This document shows, piece after piece, positions 44,274-54,907 of a stretch of 64,000 bases of DNA. Source of the stretch: Caballeronia sp. SBC1 (lineage in GTDB: Bacteria > Pseudomonadota > Gammaproteobacteria > Burkholderiales > Burkholderiaceae); NCBI RefSeq assembly GCF_011493005.1, contig NZ_CP049156.1:1984001-2048000 (forward strand), read 5' to 3'. The notes under the pieces were generated by a model that ran no database searches, was not told where the DNA came from, and saw only the letters and a list, made by a program, of their open reading frames with translations. The first letter of the stretch is position 1; every line of letters begins with the position of its first letter. Made by a program: the position numbers and the translations under genes.

Positions 44274-45131
44274 TCACCACCTTCTCAACGGCACTATTGC
44301 TTTGGCCGCTCTAGCCGTCACGCGCATGTGCAGGTCGGGTTCGTCGAAGGCGCCGTCTCCTCTGCGCCGCGCGTGGTCGAGTTCTTCCGCCAGCCGTTTC
44401 GCTTCCCAGTCGCGTTGCCACGCCTCTGCATTGTTCCGGCGTTCGATCGCGCGCAGCGCTTCGTCCTCACGATCGATCCATGCAGCGAACGTCGAAAATG
44501 CGCGGTCTATCGCTTCATATTTTTCTGCCGGGCCAGTCACCGAAAACATCAAGCGATCACCCTGCCCTGGGTGTTTCCAGTACACGCCCATTTCACGTTC
44601 TTCACGTTCGCCAGCCAGCGCCGTGGTCTCGCCGGTGCCGGACGCCGAGGTCGCTCGCTCGCCCACCCATCGGGCTGCTGACGCTCGGGATCCAAAGCCC
44701 CCGGCATTCGACACAGGCTCGGGCTCAACCGCCAGCACCCGGAACGGCCATTCGAAGCGGCCGGAGCGCAAGCGTTGAAACTCGCCGGGAGCATCGGTCG
44801 AGACGAATCGCTTCGCCACTTTGTTGACCGTTAGCGTTCGCGACGCGAGGTGCAAAGTGAGATCGACACCGCCGCCCGCGACCCGAATCCGGCCCTCGTC
44901 CTCGCGAATCTCTGCGTCGCATTGCGCCGACGCATACGACGACCGCTTGCCTTCACGATACCCATGCAGCCAGAGTGCGCCGATCACGGCAAGCGACAGC
45001 GCAATCTGGGTGCCCGACTGCGGCGTCGAGGTAAGACCCGCATACAACACGACGGCCGCCGCGCCGCACGTACCCGTCTTGACGATACGGCCGAAAAAGG
45101 TTTCAGCCTGGAACAAAGCAAACAGCCACAT
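44274..45131 (-). CDS. Unknown membrane-anchored protein
   Basis: I do not recognise this 285-residue protein. ATG 45131 is preferred (GGGAAA 7 nt upstream) over GTG 45149. Two hydrophobic segments sit near the N-terminus (GTCGAAAVVLYAGLTS and IALSLAVIGALWLHGY). The soluble remainder begins with a beta-rich part (EIREDEGRIRVAGGGVDLTL) and ends in a long charged helical stretch (AIERRNNAEAWQRDWEAKRL). It converges with the VOC gene. It could be a membrane-tethered adaptor; no functional motif is seen. Confidence 0.6.
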   Translation of the reverse strand: MWLFALFQAETFFGRIVKTGTCGAAAVVLYAGLTSTPQSGTQIALSLAVIGALWLHGYREGKRSSYASAQCDAEIREDEGRIRVAGGGVDLTLHLASRTLTVNKVAKRFVSTDAPGEFQRLRSGRFEWPFRVLAVEPEPVSNAGGFGSRASAARWVGERATSASGTGETTALAGEREEREMGVYWKHPGQGDRLMFSVTGPAEKYEAIDRAFSTFAAWIDREDEALRAIERRNNAEAWQRDWEAKRLAEELDHARRRGDGAFDEPDLHMRVTARAAKAIVPLRRW

Positions 45132-45809
45132 GTGTTTTCCCGATGTCACGTTTTTCTTGGTTTAAGGTCGAACACGCCGCGGCTCGATGTCCGTGACATC
45201 TCCCCGCGATGCGTGTTCGCCTTGAAGCGTCTTGAAGACGCTTTCTCTCTCAGGTCGGCGATTCTGTGCTTTTCAGCGTTCAGGCGCGGTCAGGTCTGAA
45301 CGCTGCGGGACGGACGTTGCGGCCCGCACCTGCCTGCGCGCGCATGCATCCGGCGACTGATGACCGCTGCAGTGTTGGCGCTGATGACCCGGCGTAGCCA
45401 CAGCGTTTGCGCCGGGCGATTCGGGCGCGCTGTTGTAGCCGTAGTGGTCTATCAGAGTCAGAGTTGCCGCAGTGGCGCTTGCCGTGGATACCGAGGGCTA
45501 GGGAACCCGGGTTTGCATCCGATGCGCAAGGCGTCCGCAACGCGCACGGAGAGCGCGTGGTTCATCGCGAAAGCGGCCAGCGCCAGCAGTTGGCGACACC
45601 TTCCGCGACCGAGAAATAACCGGCCTCCTTTTCCCCGCTTCGGCGTCTGGTCAATACCGTTCACGATGCCTGCGTGCACGCCCGGCAATGATGCCTTCGA
45701 CGCACGCTGCCACCCTCTCATTCCGTCCGCTCTTTCCGCCCATTTCGTTCAACGCGTCGAGGATTTGTTTGATTGTTTATCCACACTTACAGTTGCGCTT
45801 ACAGTCGCT
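45132..45809. other. Intergenic region with a short perfect inverted repeat
   Basis: About 680 bp without a supported gene. AAGCGTCTT-G-AAGACGCTT at 45225-45243 is a perfect 9-bp dyad followed by TCTCTCT. Frames on both strands over 45360-45827 are GC-rich but look like noncoding shadow sequence; the part near 45460-45600 reminds me of dispersed intergenic repeats in this group, which I cannot verify. Confidence 0.4.
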
Positions 45810-46886
45810 TTACGCGCTCCGCGCTGACCCGCCCAGGCTGCGGATCGTCGCTGCGGTCCGGAAGCCAACGCCGCGCGCATCGCGCAAGCGGCTGCTATCG
45901 TCCACTGGCGTAGTGGCGCCAACCAGTACCGCGGCTGCGCGTTGCCTGCGGGCTTCTGTCGGCGTGCAGCCAAATCGCTCCTTGAACGCGCGGTTGAACG
46001 TCGATTCGCTCATGAAGCCGACCGCGCAGGCAATTGCACCAATGAGATCGCGCGAATGCAGCGGCGATTCGAGCCGGCGCATGGCTTCGTCGAGCCGGCG
46101 AGCGCGTACATACTCCGCCACGCCGCCCATCGGTTCGAAAAGTTCATAAAGCGCGGTTCGCGACACCTTCAGGATTTCGCGCAGCCTCGCCGGGCCGAGG
46201 CTCATGTCCGCCAGATTGCCTTCGATAAAACTCAGCGCCTGCGCGCGGATCACCGGCGTCAGGCGCGGGTCGCCGGATTGCTCCCAGCGCTTGGCGCGCC
46301 GCAGCACGCAAGCCGCGACGAAGTCCAGCGTGGCTTCGCCCGCCACGCGAGCCTGTTCGTCGTCCATCGAGCTCGCGACGCTCACCAGGCTGCGCATATG
46401 CGAAGCGATCAGCAGGCCAATAGGGTCGGCCGCCTCCCAGGTCAATCCGTGCATGCGCAGCGCGCCGCCCGTGCGCCGGTCAATGGCTTGGCGCGGAATG
46501 GTGAGCGTCAGCATGGGCGCGTCGCGAGTAAAACCGACGTTTTCGACGACGAGGTCACGCACGACAACCGATCCGAGCGACACCTGCTGGATATCGCGGC
46601 CAAAGGTCGACATCAGCGTGCCGTCGAGGAGGCAATGCACCAGGTAATGGTCGATGCCGGAGGTCGCTATCCTGCGGCGGGTGCGCTGAAATTCGACGTC
46701 TCCGCCAACGACGTGCGACATAAGGAGCATTGAACCTAAAGACCAGCTTTCCATCTTCGCGCGAAACGGCACGGATGGATCTTTCGGGCGCTGAATCTCA
46801 AATATGGCGTCGATCCCTTCGCGCCAGATTTCCTCGGCGTCATTGTCGGGGAAATCGGCACTGTCGAATCTGATGGGTGTGGACAT
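45810..46886 (-). CDS. AraC family transcriptional regulator
   Basis: This regulator has 358 residues. The N-terminal 200 residues are an AraC-binding-like domain of the type found with FEIQRPKDPSVPFRAKMESW, which resembles cupin-like ligand domains. The C-terminal double helix-turn-helix is clear: LGPARLREILKVSRTALYEL, then DLIGAIACAVGFMSESTFNR and AFKERFGCTPTEARRQR. A tail of about 40 residues follows. ATG 46886 (MSTPIRFDSADFPD) is preferred over an in-frame start 28 codons upstream. The target genes are not evident. Confidence 0.86.
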   Translation of the reverse strand: MSTPIRFDSADFPDNDAEEIWREGIDAIFEIQRPKDPSVPFRAKMESWSLGSMLLMSHVVGGDVEFQRTRRRIATSGIDHYLVHCLLDGTLMSTFGRDIQQVSLGSVVVRDLVVENVGFTRDAPMLTLTIPRQAIDRRTGGALRMHGLTWEAADPIGLLIASHMRSLVSVASSMDDEQARVAGEATLDFVAACVLRRAKRWEQSGDPRLTPVIRAQALSFIEGNLADMSLGPARLREILKVSRTALYELFEPMGGVAEYVRARRLDEAMRRLESPLHSRDLIGAIACAVGFMSESTFNRAFKERFGCTPTEARRQRAAAVLVGATTPVDDSSRLRDARGVGFRTAATIRSLGGSARSA

Positions 46887-47374
46887 GGCGTTACTCAGCC
46901 TCCATAGCAGGGTTCGACATGATTTTCCAGATTTGCCGGGTTCGGCTTTTGGCATTACCCGGCATCGCAAAGGAATTAACGGCGTTTTAGCGACAAAACT
47001 TTAGCATGTGTTTAAAGCGATCCGAAGGGAACGGGGAATTGTCGCGATATCCCTGCTCGTTCACTTTCTGGCAGACCAGACGGGAAGCGGCTTTCCAGAA
47101 GCCGCCGTCCGTCGATGCTCCCCGCGTCACACAGGATGCTAATTGCCAAAAACGATGGAATCGATAATGCGGCCCGCACGGGTTATGGGTTTGGGCAAAG
47201 AACGTTAGCTCTCCCGCGATCAGAACTTTCGCTCCACTTTCATTAATAACGGACGGGTTTGTTTTGTGCGCTGCAATGCACCGATTCGTTTTATCCACGT
47301 AATCTTTAGCAAGAAAATCAGCGTTCTACTAAAAATCTTTATCGCGAATTCCGGCTGGTTGTTTCAGCGGCTCG
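46887..47374. other. Intergenic region between the AraC regulator and lhr
   Basis: No convincing gene. A 103-codon minus-strand frame at 46987-47298 has lower GC than real genes here and no recognisable features. The region should hold the promoter of the AraC regulator gene. Confidence 0.4.
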
Positions 47375-50300
47375 TCAGCGGCTCGTCATTAACGGGGAAA
47401 CGGGCATTCGGTCAAAGCTGCGCCGGACAAGATGCCAGCGCACGCGCTCTTGCGATTCCACATCAAGTTCCACCAGGAAACGCGTTTTCCCCGCGATAAC
47501 CGCCCCCACTGGCAAACCATCGCAATACAACACGCGATTCCCCGGCAGCGCCGGCACTTTCTCCCCGGGCAACAAGGTGCCGGCGAGATTCAGCGGATCG
47601 ACCGCGCTTATCGCGATAAAGCTGCTATCGGCGGGTCGGTTGCGCATGGTGCGTAAAAGCGGCACGGCTTCGGGCAACGCGAACTGCTCGCCCGCCAACC
47701 CCGCAACGAATCGGCCGCCGCGAATCTCGCCGCGCGCTTCCAGCCGATGAAACACGCGCAGCAGATCCCGCCACGGCGGCAACCAGTCGGCCTCACGTTC
47801 GAGCAAGCGCCAAAAGATCACGCCGTATCGGCGCAACAGGGTCATCGCGACATGCTCGAGTGAATCGGCGCCGGGCGCGGTGCTGCTTTCAGAGCGTCGC
47901 AGCAGCGCCCAACGCCCGGCGTCGTCCATCCCGCCTATAAAACGGCCGCCGCGCCGTGGCCGTCGCCCGAAACTGTTGCGGCGCGCGGCCGGCGCGAGCA
48001 ACGCACGCAGGCCGGCGAAACTATCGGCGTTCACCAGTCCAAGCGACACCAGTTCGCCCAGCGCGGTTTCGAGTTCGGTACCTAGCAGGCGAACGTCCGA
48101 ACGCAGTTCATCGAAGAACATGGCGCCGTGTTGCGTGAGCGCGTCGAACACGAGCTGGGCACGCGATGAAGGCTCGGGAGACTGCACCGGTTGCATCAAC
48201 GGATTCCACGCCGCCAGATTTCGACGCGGCAGCAACACGATCGGCGTGGTGCGCACCGGGCCGCCCGAACTGCGCGATCGAGCACCCGGACGGCTCCAGA
48301 CAACCTTGCCGGAGCGGCAGAGGTCGTCGAGCCAGGTCATGGAATAAGCGCTCAGGCGCGCCGGCAGGATCTCATCCTCCCACGCGACCGCGGGCGCTTC
48401 GTAGCCTTCGAGCTGTTCGATCGCGAGCATCAGCGCGTCGTGGCCGTCGCCATGCGGATCGGCTTTCGCGTCCACGCTGACGTGTTGCCAGTCGAACAGG
48501 AAACGCATGAAATCCTGCAACTCGACCGGCTCGATTTCGCGCCGCAAACGCCGCACGGTGTATCGATGAATACGCGCCAGCAGATGCCGTTCGCACCACT
48601 CTTCGTCGGTTGTGTTTATTGCGCCCGGCGTGAAGCGGCCTCGCATGACATAACCTTCGGCTTCGAGGCGCGTCAGTGCGAGCGCTACCGACGAAACCGG
48701 CACGGCCAAGGCGCGAGCAATAAGAGGCGCTGGCAGCGGACCAAAGCCGCTCAGACGGGCGCGCACGATCTCGACGAGCGCATCGTCTTCGGTCCACGCT
48801 GCGTCGAAGCCGGGCAGCGGGTTGAGCGGCGGCTGCATCGGTGCAACCGGATGGATCGCGCGCAAGCACGTCAGGCGTTCGACCGGCACCCATAAGCCAT
48901 CTGCCGATGTCACCTGCAAACGCGTCGCACGCCCCGACGCGGCGAGCTGCTGAAGCCACGCCGGCCAGCCGTCGTTAGCTTGGCACTCGACTTCGGTGAT
49001 GCATGAAAGCCCCGACAGCGCCTCGTGCATTTCATCGGCGTTGCGAACCGTTGGCCACGCTTCTTCGCGCACACCCGCGATTGCCACGGCGTCGAGAGCG
49101 CCCAGGTCATCGCTCGATTGTGGATCGGTCCAGCCGCGCGCGAGCACGGCCTGGGTGCGGCGTTCTTCGATAGGGGCATCGTCGAGAAAGGCGTAAGGAC
49201 GCGCCGATAAAACCTCCGCCGCCAACGGCGACGGCGCGGGCAAATCGCGTGTGACGAGCCGAACGTCGCCACTCTCGATGCGTCTTAATAGCGCGATCCA
49301 CGCATCGCAATCCATGGCGTCGTGCAGACAATCATCGATCGTCTGATCGACCAGCGGATGACGCGGCACGTCACGCTCGCCCACCACATTTTCGATGCAC
49401 GCAACCTGATCGGGAAACACGGTTGCCAGCAGATCCTCGCTCTTCATGCGCTGCAATTGCGGTGCGACCCGACGCCCGCCCGCGTAGCGTGGCAACGCAA
49501 GCGCATTGGTCGCGTTCCAACGCCAGCGCACGCCAAACAGCGGCGCGTCGAGCAGCGCCTGGATCAGCACATGTTCCGCAGTATTCGACCGCAGACAACG
49601 CCAGACTTCATCGAGCGGAAAACTGTGGCTGCCCGTCAGCGACAGCACAATGGCGTCCTCTGTCGCCGCAGCCTGTAATTCGAAGTTGAACGTGCGGCAA
49701 AACCGCTTGCGTAGAGCAAGGCCCCACGCGCGGTTCACGCGGCTGCCGAACGGTGCGTGAATGACCAGTTGCGTGCCGCCGGAGGCATCGAAGAAACGCT
49801 CCATGACCAGAACGTCCTGAGTGGGCAGAACGGAGAGCGCGGCTCGCGAGCGCGCCAGATAATCCACGATCTGCCGCGCCGCTTCCTCGCCAATTCCGGT
49901 TTGATCAGCCAGCCTGGTGGTGGCGATGTCGAGCGAGAATTCGCCTAGCCAGGCGTCCACTTGCGCATGCAAACGCGCTATCGCCGCCGACAATTCGTTG
50001 CTCCGTCCCGGCGCTTCTCCGAGCCAGAACGGAATGTTCGGCGGCTGGCCGTGCGCGTCTTCCACGCGCACCCGGCCACCCTCCACACGCAAAATCTTGT
50101 ACGACGCATTGCCGAGCTGGAACACGTCGCCGGCCAGGCTTTCGACCGCGAAGTCCTCGTTGACCGTGCCAATCTGCAAACCCTGCGGTTCGAGCAGCAC
50201 GGCGAAATCGGCGTTGTCCGGAATGGCTCCGCCGGACGTGACTGCGGTCAGCCTGCCGCCGCGCCGGCCACGCAAACTTCGAGCCACCACATCACGATGC

Positions 50301-51739
50301 ACGTAAGCCCCCCGCACACCGTGCCGGCTCGTATAACCCTCGGCGAGCATGCGCAGAACTGCGTCGTACTGTGTACGATCAAGCAGTGCGTACGGCATCG
50401 CGCTGCGCACGAGTTCGAACAGCGCGTCTTCGCTCCACTCACGGCATGCCACTTCAGCAACGATGTGCTGGGCGAGGACATCGAGCGGCGCCTGGGGAAT
50501 ATGCAGCACGTCGAGTTCACCGCGCGCCACGCAATCGAGCAACGCCGCACATTCGATGAGATCGTCGCGCGATTCAGGAAAGATCCGCCCTTTCGGCGTG
50601 CCGCTCACCTGATGCCCCGAGCGCCCGACACGCTGCAGGAAACCGCCGATCGAGCCCGGCGAACCGAGTTGACAGACCAGCTCCACATCGCCGATATCGA
50701 TACCCAGTTCCAGCGAAGCCGTTGCAATCAGCACTTGCAGCTCACCGCGTTTGAGCCGCTGCTCGGCATCCAGCCGCTGCTCTTTCGCGAGACTGCCGTG
50801 ATGCGCCGCGACGGCAGGCTTGCCGAGCCGCTCGGTGAGATGACGCGCGACACGCTCGGCCATCCGCCGCGTGTTCACGAACACGAGCGTGGTGCGGTGC
50901 TGCGCGATGAGATCGGCGAGGCGGTCGTAGACACGCTCGCGCGCATCGTTCGACATGATGGCTTCAAGCGGGATGGGTGGCAGTTCGAGCGCGAGATCGC
51001 GTTTGCGCACATGGCCGACATCGACGATTGAACACGCCCGATTACCTGTCAGGAATTGCGCAACCAGTTCGATCGGCTTTTGCGTCGCCGATAACCCGAT
51101 CCGCACAGGTGCTTCGTGATTATGTTCAACGCACAGCGCGTCCAGGCGTTCGAGACTGAGCGCGAGATGAGCGCCGCGTTTGTTGCCGGCAACTGCATGG
51201 ATTTCATCGACGATCACCGTGCGCACCGTCGTCAACATCGCGCGGCCGGAATCAGAACCGAGCAGCACGTAAAGCGATTCGGGCGTGGTGACGAGGATAT
51301 GCGGCGGGCGTTTTTTGACCGCACTGCGCTCCTTGGGTGTGGTGTCCCCGGTGCGCACCGCTGCACGGATGTCGATGGGCGGCAGGCCCAGACGCTCAAG
51401 TTCGTCCGAGATGCCCGCGAGCGGTTCCTGCAGGTTCACACGGATATCGTTGGAAAGCGCCTTCAGCGGCGACACATAGACCACAGTCGTCTCGTCGGGC
51501 AACGGGTTAGTGCTCGCCAGCGCTTCCCGAACGAGTTCATCGATTGCTGAAAGAAACGCCGTCAGCGTCTTGCCGGAGCCGGTCGGCGCGGCCACGAGCG
51601 TCGACCGGCGGGCCTTGATCAACGGCCAAGCACACTTCTGCGCCTCCGTGGGCGCAGGAAAATGCCGGCTGAACCAGGCCGCAACGGCGGGATGGAAGCC
51701 GTCGAGCGGGTTGGAAGTCGATGATTTTGCAGCGGTCAT
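47375..51739 (-). CDS. lhr: Large DEAD/DEAH-type helicase Lhr
   Basis: Lhr is a very large superfamily 2 DNA helicase implicated in DNA repair. The 1454 residues compare with about 1500 for long proteobacterial Lhr. Walker A is APTGSGKT (51-58), followed by [20 protein letters not shown] and the Walker B segment [16 protein letters not shown]. Later motifs are [40 protein letters not shown] and [20 protein letters not shown]. The second half has the Lhr-specific winged-helix and C-terminal domains. No partner gene is adjacent; the upstream gene is 187 bp away on the same strand. Confidence 0.93.
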   Translation of the reverse strand: MTAAKSSTSNPLDGFHPAVAAWFSRHFPAPTEAQKCAWPLIKARRSTLVAAPTGSGKTLTAFLSAIDELVREALASTNPLPDETTVVYVSPLKALSNDIRVNLQEPLAGISDELERLGLPPIDIRAAVRTGDTTPKERSAVKKRPPHILVTTPESLYVLLGSDSGRAMLTTVRTVIVDEIHAVAGNKRGAHLALSLERLDALCVEHNHEAPVRIGLSATQKPIELVAQFLTGNRACSIVDVGHVRKRDLALELPPIPLEAIMSNDARERVYDRLADLIAQHRTTLVFVNTRRMAERVARHLTERLGKPAVAAHHGSLAKEQRLDAEQRLKRGELQVLIATASLELGIDIGDVELVCQLGSPGSIGGFLQRVGRSGHQVSGTPKGRIFPESRDDLIECAALLDCVARGELDVLHIPQAPLDVLAQHIVAEVACREWSEDALFELVRSAMPYALLDRTQYDAVLRMLAEGYTSRHGVRGAYVHRDVVARSLRGRRGGRLTAVTSGGAIPDNADFAVLLEPQGLQIGTVNEDFAVESLAGDVFQLGNASYKILRVEGGRVRVEDAHGQPPNIPFWLGEAPGRSNELSAAIARLHAQVDAWLGEFSLDIATTRLADQTGIGEEAARQIVDYLARSRAALSVLPTQDVLVMERFFDASGGTQLVIHAPFGSRVNRAWGLALRKRFCRTFNFELQAAATEDAIVLSLTGSHSFPLDEVWRCLRSNTAEHVLIQALLDAPLFGVRWRWNATNALALPRYAGGRRVAPQLQRMKSEDLLATVFPDQVACIENVVGERDVPRHPLVDQTIDDCLHDAMDCDAWIALLRRIESGDVRLVTRDLPAPSPLAAEVLSARPYAFLDDAPIEERRTQAVLARGWTDPQSSDDLGALDAVAIAGVREEAWPTVRNADEMHEALSGLSCITEVECQANDGWPAWLQQLAASGRATRLQVTSADGLWVPVERLTCLRAIHPVAPMQPPLNPLPGFDAAWTEDDALVEIVRARLSGFGPLPAPLIARALAVPVSSVALALTRLEAEGYVMRGRFTPGAINTTDEEWCERHLLARIHRYTVRRLRREIEPVELQDFMRFLFDWQHVSVDAKADPHGDGHDALMLAIEQLEGYEAPAVAWEDEILPARLSAYSMTWLDDLCRSGKVVWSRPGARSRSSGGPVRTTPIVLLPRRNLAAWNPLMQPVQSPEPSSRAQLVFDALTQHGAMFFDELRSDVRLLGTELETALGELVSLGLVNADSFAGLRALLAPAARRNSFGRRPRRGGRFIGGMDDAGRWALLRRSESSTAPGADSLEHVAMTLLRRYGVIFWRLLEREADWLPPWRDLLRVFHRLEARGEIRGGRFVAGLAGEQFALPEAVPLLRTMRNRPADSSFIAISAVDPLNLAGTLLPGEKVPALPGNRVLYCDGLPVGAVIAGKTRFLVELDVESQERVRWHLVRRSFDRMPVSPLMTSR

Positions 51740-51926
51740 GACGCTAGTTTATTAGCGGCCGGGAAAACGCGTTTGATCGCGGTCGGTGCGCAACGGCTAA
51801 CGAGCAGCCGTGGGCGAGTGTCCGGGAATGATCAGATCAATCATTAAAACGATCGATTTGCCCATCCAACGCGCCGTTCACGGGCGCGCTGCACAGCCCC
51901 GCCGGGTTGCGGCTGTGGACGTACGC

Positions 51927-53237
51927 CTACTCCCTCATCCCCTTCATCTCCGCCGCTCGCTCAAGCAACAACTCCTTCTCCCTAACATTGCGTGTCATTG
52001 ATGCGGCACGTTCAAATTCCACCCGTGCCTCCTCACGACGGCCCAGCTTCGCCAGCAAATCGCCGCGCACGCTCGGCAGCCAGTGGTAATTCGTCAGTAC
52101 TGCGTTCGACCCCAGCTCGTCGACTATCTCTAGCGCCGCCGCCGGACCGAACGCCATCCCCACCGCCACCGCGCGGTTCAGCTCCACCACGGGCGACGGG
52201 GCCACCATCGCCAGCGCGTCATACAGCGCCACAATCTGCGCCCAGTCCGTATCCTCCGCCCGCCGCGCACGCGCATGGCAAGCCGCTAGCGCGCCCTGCA
52301 ACGCATAAGGCCCGCGCGCGCCGTTCAGTTTCTCCGACCGTTCCAATGCCGCGAGGCCGCGACGGATCAGCAACGGGTCCCATCGGCTGCGGTCCTGGTC
52401 CATCAACAAGACCGGCCGCCCGTTCGCATCGGTTCGTGCATGAGTGCGGGATGCCTGTATCTCCATCAACGCAACCAGTCCGAATACCTCGCTCTCATCA
52501 GGCGTCAACCCCGCTAAAATCCGCCCGAGACGCAACGCGTCATCACACAACGATGGGCGCATCCAGTCATCCCCCGCGGTCGCCGAATACCCTTCGTTGA
52601 AGATCAGGTAGATGACTTCCAGCACCGACGCCAGCCGTGCCGCCCGCGCATCGGCTTTCGGCACTTCGAACGGCACCCTTGCCGCAGACAAGGTCCGCTT
52701 CGCCCGCACAATACGTTGCGCGATGGTCGGCTCGGGCTGCAGGAACGCCCGTGCAATCTCGTCCGTGGTCAGCCCGCCGAGCAGCCGCAACGTCAGCGCA
52801 ACCCGCGCATCGACTGAGAGCACCGGATGACACGCAGTGAACACGAGCCGCAGCAAGTCGTCGCCAATATCGTCCTCACGCGCGGCATCCAGCGCATCCA
52901 CGAAATCCGGCGTGACGTGCTCCTCGCGCGCATCCATGTCAAGCCCCAACTCTTCGTGCTTGCGGGCGTGCAATGCATCCTGCCTCAAGCGATCAAGCGC
53001 ACGATGCTTCGCCGTGGTCATCAACCATGCGCCTGGATTGTCCGGCACGCCGTCCACACGCCAATGCTCAAGTGCCGCGATCAGCGCGTCCTGAGCAAAC
53101 TCCTCGGCGAGCGACACGTCGCGCACCAAACGCGCCACGACCGCAATCACTTTCGCCGATTCCATCCGCCACACTGCCTCTATCGCGCGATGCGTGGCCG
53201 ACTCCAGGCGGCTGGACTCGCCGGACGATCCACTCAC
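51927..53237 (-). CDS. ECF sigma factor with C-terminal helical extension (ECF42-like)
   Basis: This sigma-70 family factor has 436 residues, far longer than a standard ECF. Region 2 includes VIAVVARLVRDVSLAEEFAQ and NPGAWLMTTAKHRALDRLRQ; region 4 LTLRLLGGLTTDEIARAFLQ followed by QRIVRAKRTL. The C-terminal half is a helical, TPR-like domain (FGLVALMEIQASRTHARTDA, SPVVELNRAVAVGMAFGPAA). That architecture with YCII/DGPF genes is the ECF42 group. GTG 53237 overlaps the VOC gene stop (GTGA). There is no anti-sigma gene; control is thought to rest on the C-terminal domain. Confidence 0.88.
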   Translation of the reverse strand: MSGSSGESSRLESATHRAIEAVWRMESAKVIAVVARLVRDVSLAEEFAQDALIAALEHWRVDGVPDNPGAWLMTTAKHRALDRLRQDALHARKHEELGLDMDAREEHVTPDFVDALDAAREDDIGDDLLRLVFTACHPVLSVDARVALTLRLLGGLTTDEIARAFLQPEPTIAQRIVRAKRTLSAARVPFEVPKADARAARLASVLEVIYLIFNEGYSATAGDDWMRPSLCDDALRLGRILAGLTPDESEVFGLVALMEIQASRTHARTDANGRPVLLMDQDRSRWDPLLIRRGLAALERSEKLNGARGPYALQGALAACHARARRAEDTDWAQIVALYDALAMVAPSPVVELNRAVAVGMAFGPAAALEIVDELGSNAVLTNYHWLPSVRGDLLAKLGRREEARVEFERAASMTRNVREKELLLERAAEMKGMRE

Positions 53238-53641
53238 GGCGCGGCCGCCGCATTCGGGTCCATGTAGACAAACTCCCATGCGTGGCCGTCGAGATCATCA
53301 AAGCCGTGGCCGTACATAAACCCAAGATCTTGTATCGGTCGCGGCGTCGTGCCGCCCGCGCGCACGGCCTTGGCCACGATTTCATCGACCTCGGCGCGGC
53401 TCTCGCAAGACAGGCACGTCAGCGCTTCAACCTGCTGTTTCGGGTCGATGATCGTCTTCGTGGTGAAGGTCTGGAAGAACGGCTTGACCAGCAGCATCGC
53501 GTAGATGTTCTCGCCGAGGATCAGGCACGCGCCCTGATCGTTGCTGAACGTCGGGTTGAAGCTGAAGCCGAGTTCGCTGAAAAACGCCCGCGCTTTCGGC
53601 AGGTCCGCCACCGCCAGGTTTACGTAGATTTGTTTATGCAT
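53234..53641 (-). CDS. VOC family protein in the ECF42-like operon
   Basis: This VOC-fold protein has 135 residues. It starts MHKQIYVNLAVADLPKARAF and has FSELGFSFNPTFSNDQGACL and MYGHGFDDLDGHAWEFVYMD at the end, as in the lactoylglutathione-lyase-like proteins often encoded beside ECF42 factors. It is coupled to the sigma gene by a 4-bp overlap. The function is unproven; VOC proteins often bind a metal and a small toxic compound. Confidence 0.85.
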   Translation of the reverse strand: MHKQIYVNLAVADLPKARAFFSELGFSFNPTFSNDQGACLILGENIYAMLLVKPFFQTFTTKTIIDPKQQVEALTCLSCESRAEVDEIVAKAVRAGGTTPRPIQDLGFMYGHGFDDLDGHAWEFVYMDPNAAAAP

Positions 53642-53716
53642 TTTTTGCCCTTCAAGGATGAGAGATGCTGGCGTAAGCCGGCTTCCGGGGATGTCTTCAA
53701 GTTGTTCAAGCCGCGT

Positions 53717-54133
53717 TCAAACTCGCCGCGCCGCTTCAAGCTCGCGGAAACGCTCGATCGATTCTCCCGAGCCGAGGTCGTCCAGTTCAAACAACTGCCG
53801 CACTTCGATTTCGCCGCTTTCATGCTCGCCCATCGGCGAAGGAAAACGGCGTGCCCATTCGATCGCTTCTTCGCGTGAACGCACCTGGATCAGCGTGTAG
53901 CCCGCAACCAGTTCCTTTGTCTCCGCGAACGGCCCTTCGATCACGCTGCGCCTGCCACCTTCGTAGCGCACGCGCCAGCCTTTGGCGCTCGGCTGGAGAC
54001 CGTTCGCGTCGAGCAGCACGCCCGCTTTCGCCAGTTCTTCGTGGTAGGTCGCCATCGCGCCGATCAGCGCGTCCTCGGGGAGCACACCCGCTTCGCTTTT
54101 TTCGGTCGCCTTGACCAGGATGATGAATCGCAT
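53717..54133 (-). CDS. YCII/DGPF-domain protein (first)
   Basis: This protein has 138 residues and the YCII-related fold. MRFIILVKATEKSEAGVLPE opens the ferredoxin-like domain, and VIEGPFAETKELVAGYTLIQ carries the hallmark region, with EGPF in place of DGPF. ATG 54133 is favoured over a frame start 22 codons upstream because the family begins MRFIILVK. It lies 75 bp upstream of the VOC gene in the same orientation. DGPF proteins accompany ECF42 sigma factors; their biochemical role is not established. Confidence 0.88.
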   Translation of the reverse strand: MRFIILVKATEKSEAGVLPEDALIGAMATYHEELAKAGVLLDANGLQPSAKGWRVRYEGGRRSVIEGPFAETKELVAGYTLIQVRSREEAIEWARRFPSPMGEHESGEIEVRQLFELDDLGSGESIERFRELEAARRV

Positions 54134-54289
54134 TGTTGTTCTCCTCGTGGTGTGCTTGTGGTCTGCAAACGAGAACGCTGGCCGCGCTCTCATCCCCACG
54201 ACGAACCACGCCCGGAGAAATCGACAATTTTTATATGACCAAGGGTAAACGCGTACTAGAACGACGTGTACGAAAACGACGCGAAAACC

Positions 54290-54637
54290 TCACTCCCAGC
54301 AGGGACCGATCTTGCGCACCTCGACCTCGCACCATTGCGCGGCCGGACACGCCGATGCAATCTCGATGGCCTCTTCCTTCGTCGCACAATCCAGCAGGTA
54401 GAACCCGCCGATCATTTCCTTCGCCTCCGCGAACGGGCCGTCGATCAGGCTAGCCTCACCGTTGCGTTTCTTGACACGTACACCGCCCGTTGCCAGCGAT
54501 TCACTCGCGATCAGCAAGCCGCGTTCTTTCAGTTCCGCGCCGAACTCGACCATGCTGTCGTAGCGAAGCTTGCCTTCGGCTTGCGAGTGCTCGGCCCGCT
54601 GTCCCACAGGTTCGGCGATGAGCAACATATAAGACAT
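54290..54637 (-). CDS. YCII/DGPF-domain protein (second)
   Basis: A second YCII-type protein, 115 residues, MSYMLLIAEPVGQRAEHSQA at the start and SLIDGPFAEAKEMIGGFYLL with an exact DGPF. It is a paralogue of the first but shorter. It lies 156 bp upstream of the first YCII gene and is the most distal member of the ECF42-like cluster on this strand. Two DGPF paralogues plus a VOC protein make a four-gene set. Confidence 0.88.
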   Translation of the reverse strand: MSYMLLIAEPVGQRAEHSQAEGKLRYDSMVEFGAELKERGLLIASESLATGGVRVKKRNGEASLIDGPFAEAKEMIGGFYLLDCATKEEAIEIASACPAAQWCEVEVRKIGPCWE

Positions 54638-54907
54638 GACGTCTCCTGGATTAAGGTTTCAACCGCCCTTCAAGGTATCAACTGTGAAGGAAGCTTTCAA
54701 TCCCCCATCGCATCGCCCCTAAGCGGTGGACTGCCGAAAAGCGGCTAATCCGTCGCCCTCTTTCACGGCCCGCACTCATGGTCGATTTATCGCCGGCAAG
54801 CAGCCGGTCTGGATGATCGTCGTGGTGGCGAAAACTGCGCGTTATACAGTGATCGCCGCGTTGCTGACCATGCAACCTCCATGGTCATGGTTGCAAAAGA
54901 CACGAGC

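Noticed and set aside
45360..45827. 155-codon plus-strand frame between the unknown membrane gene and the AraC regulator
   Set aside because: No family resemblance, no ribosome site, overlaps the end of the AraC gene; possibly a dispersed repeat.
46987..47298. 103-codon minus-strand frame before lhr
   Set aside because: Lower GC than real genes here, no motif and no convincing start signal; kept only as a remote possibility.
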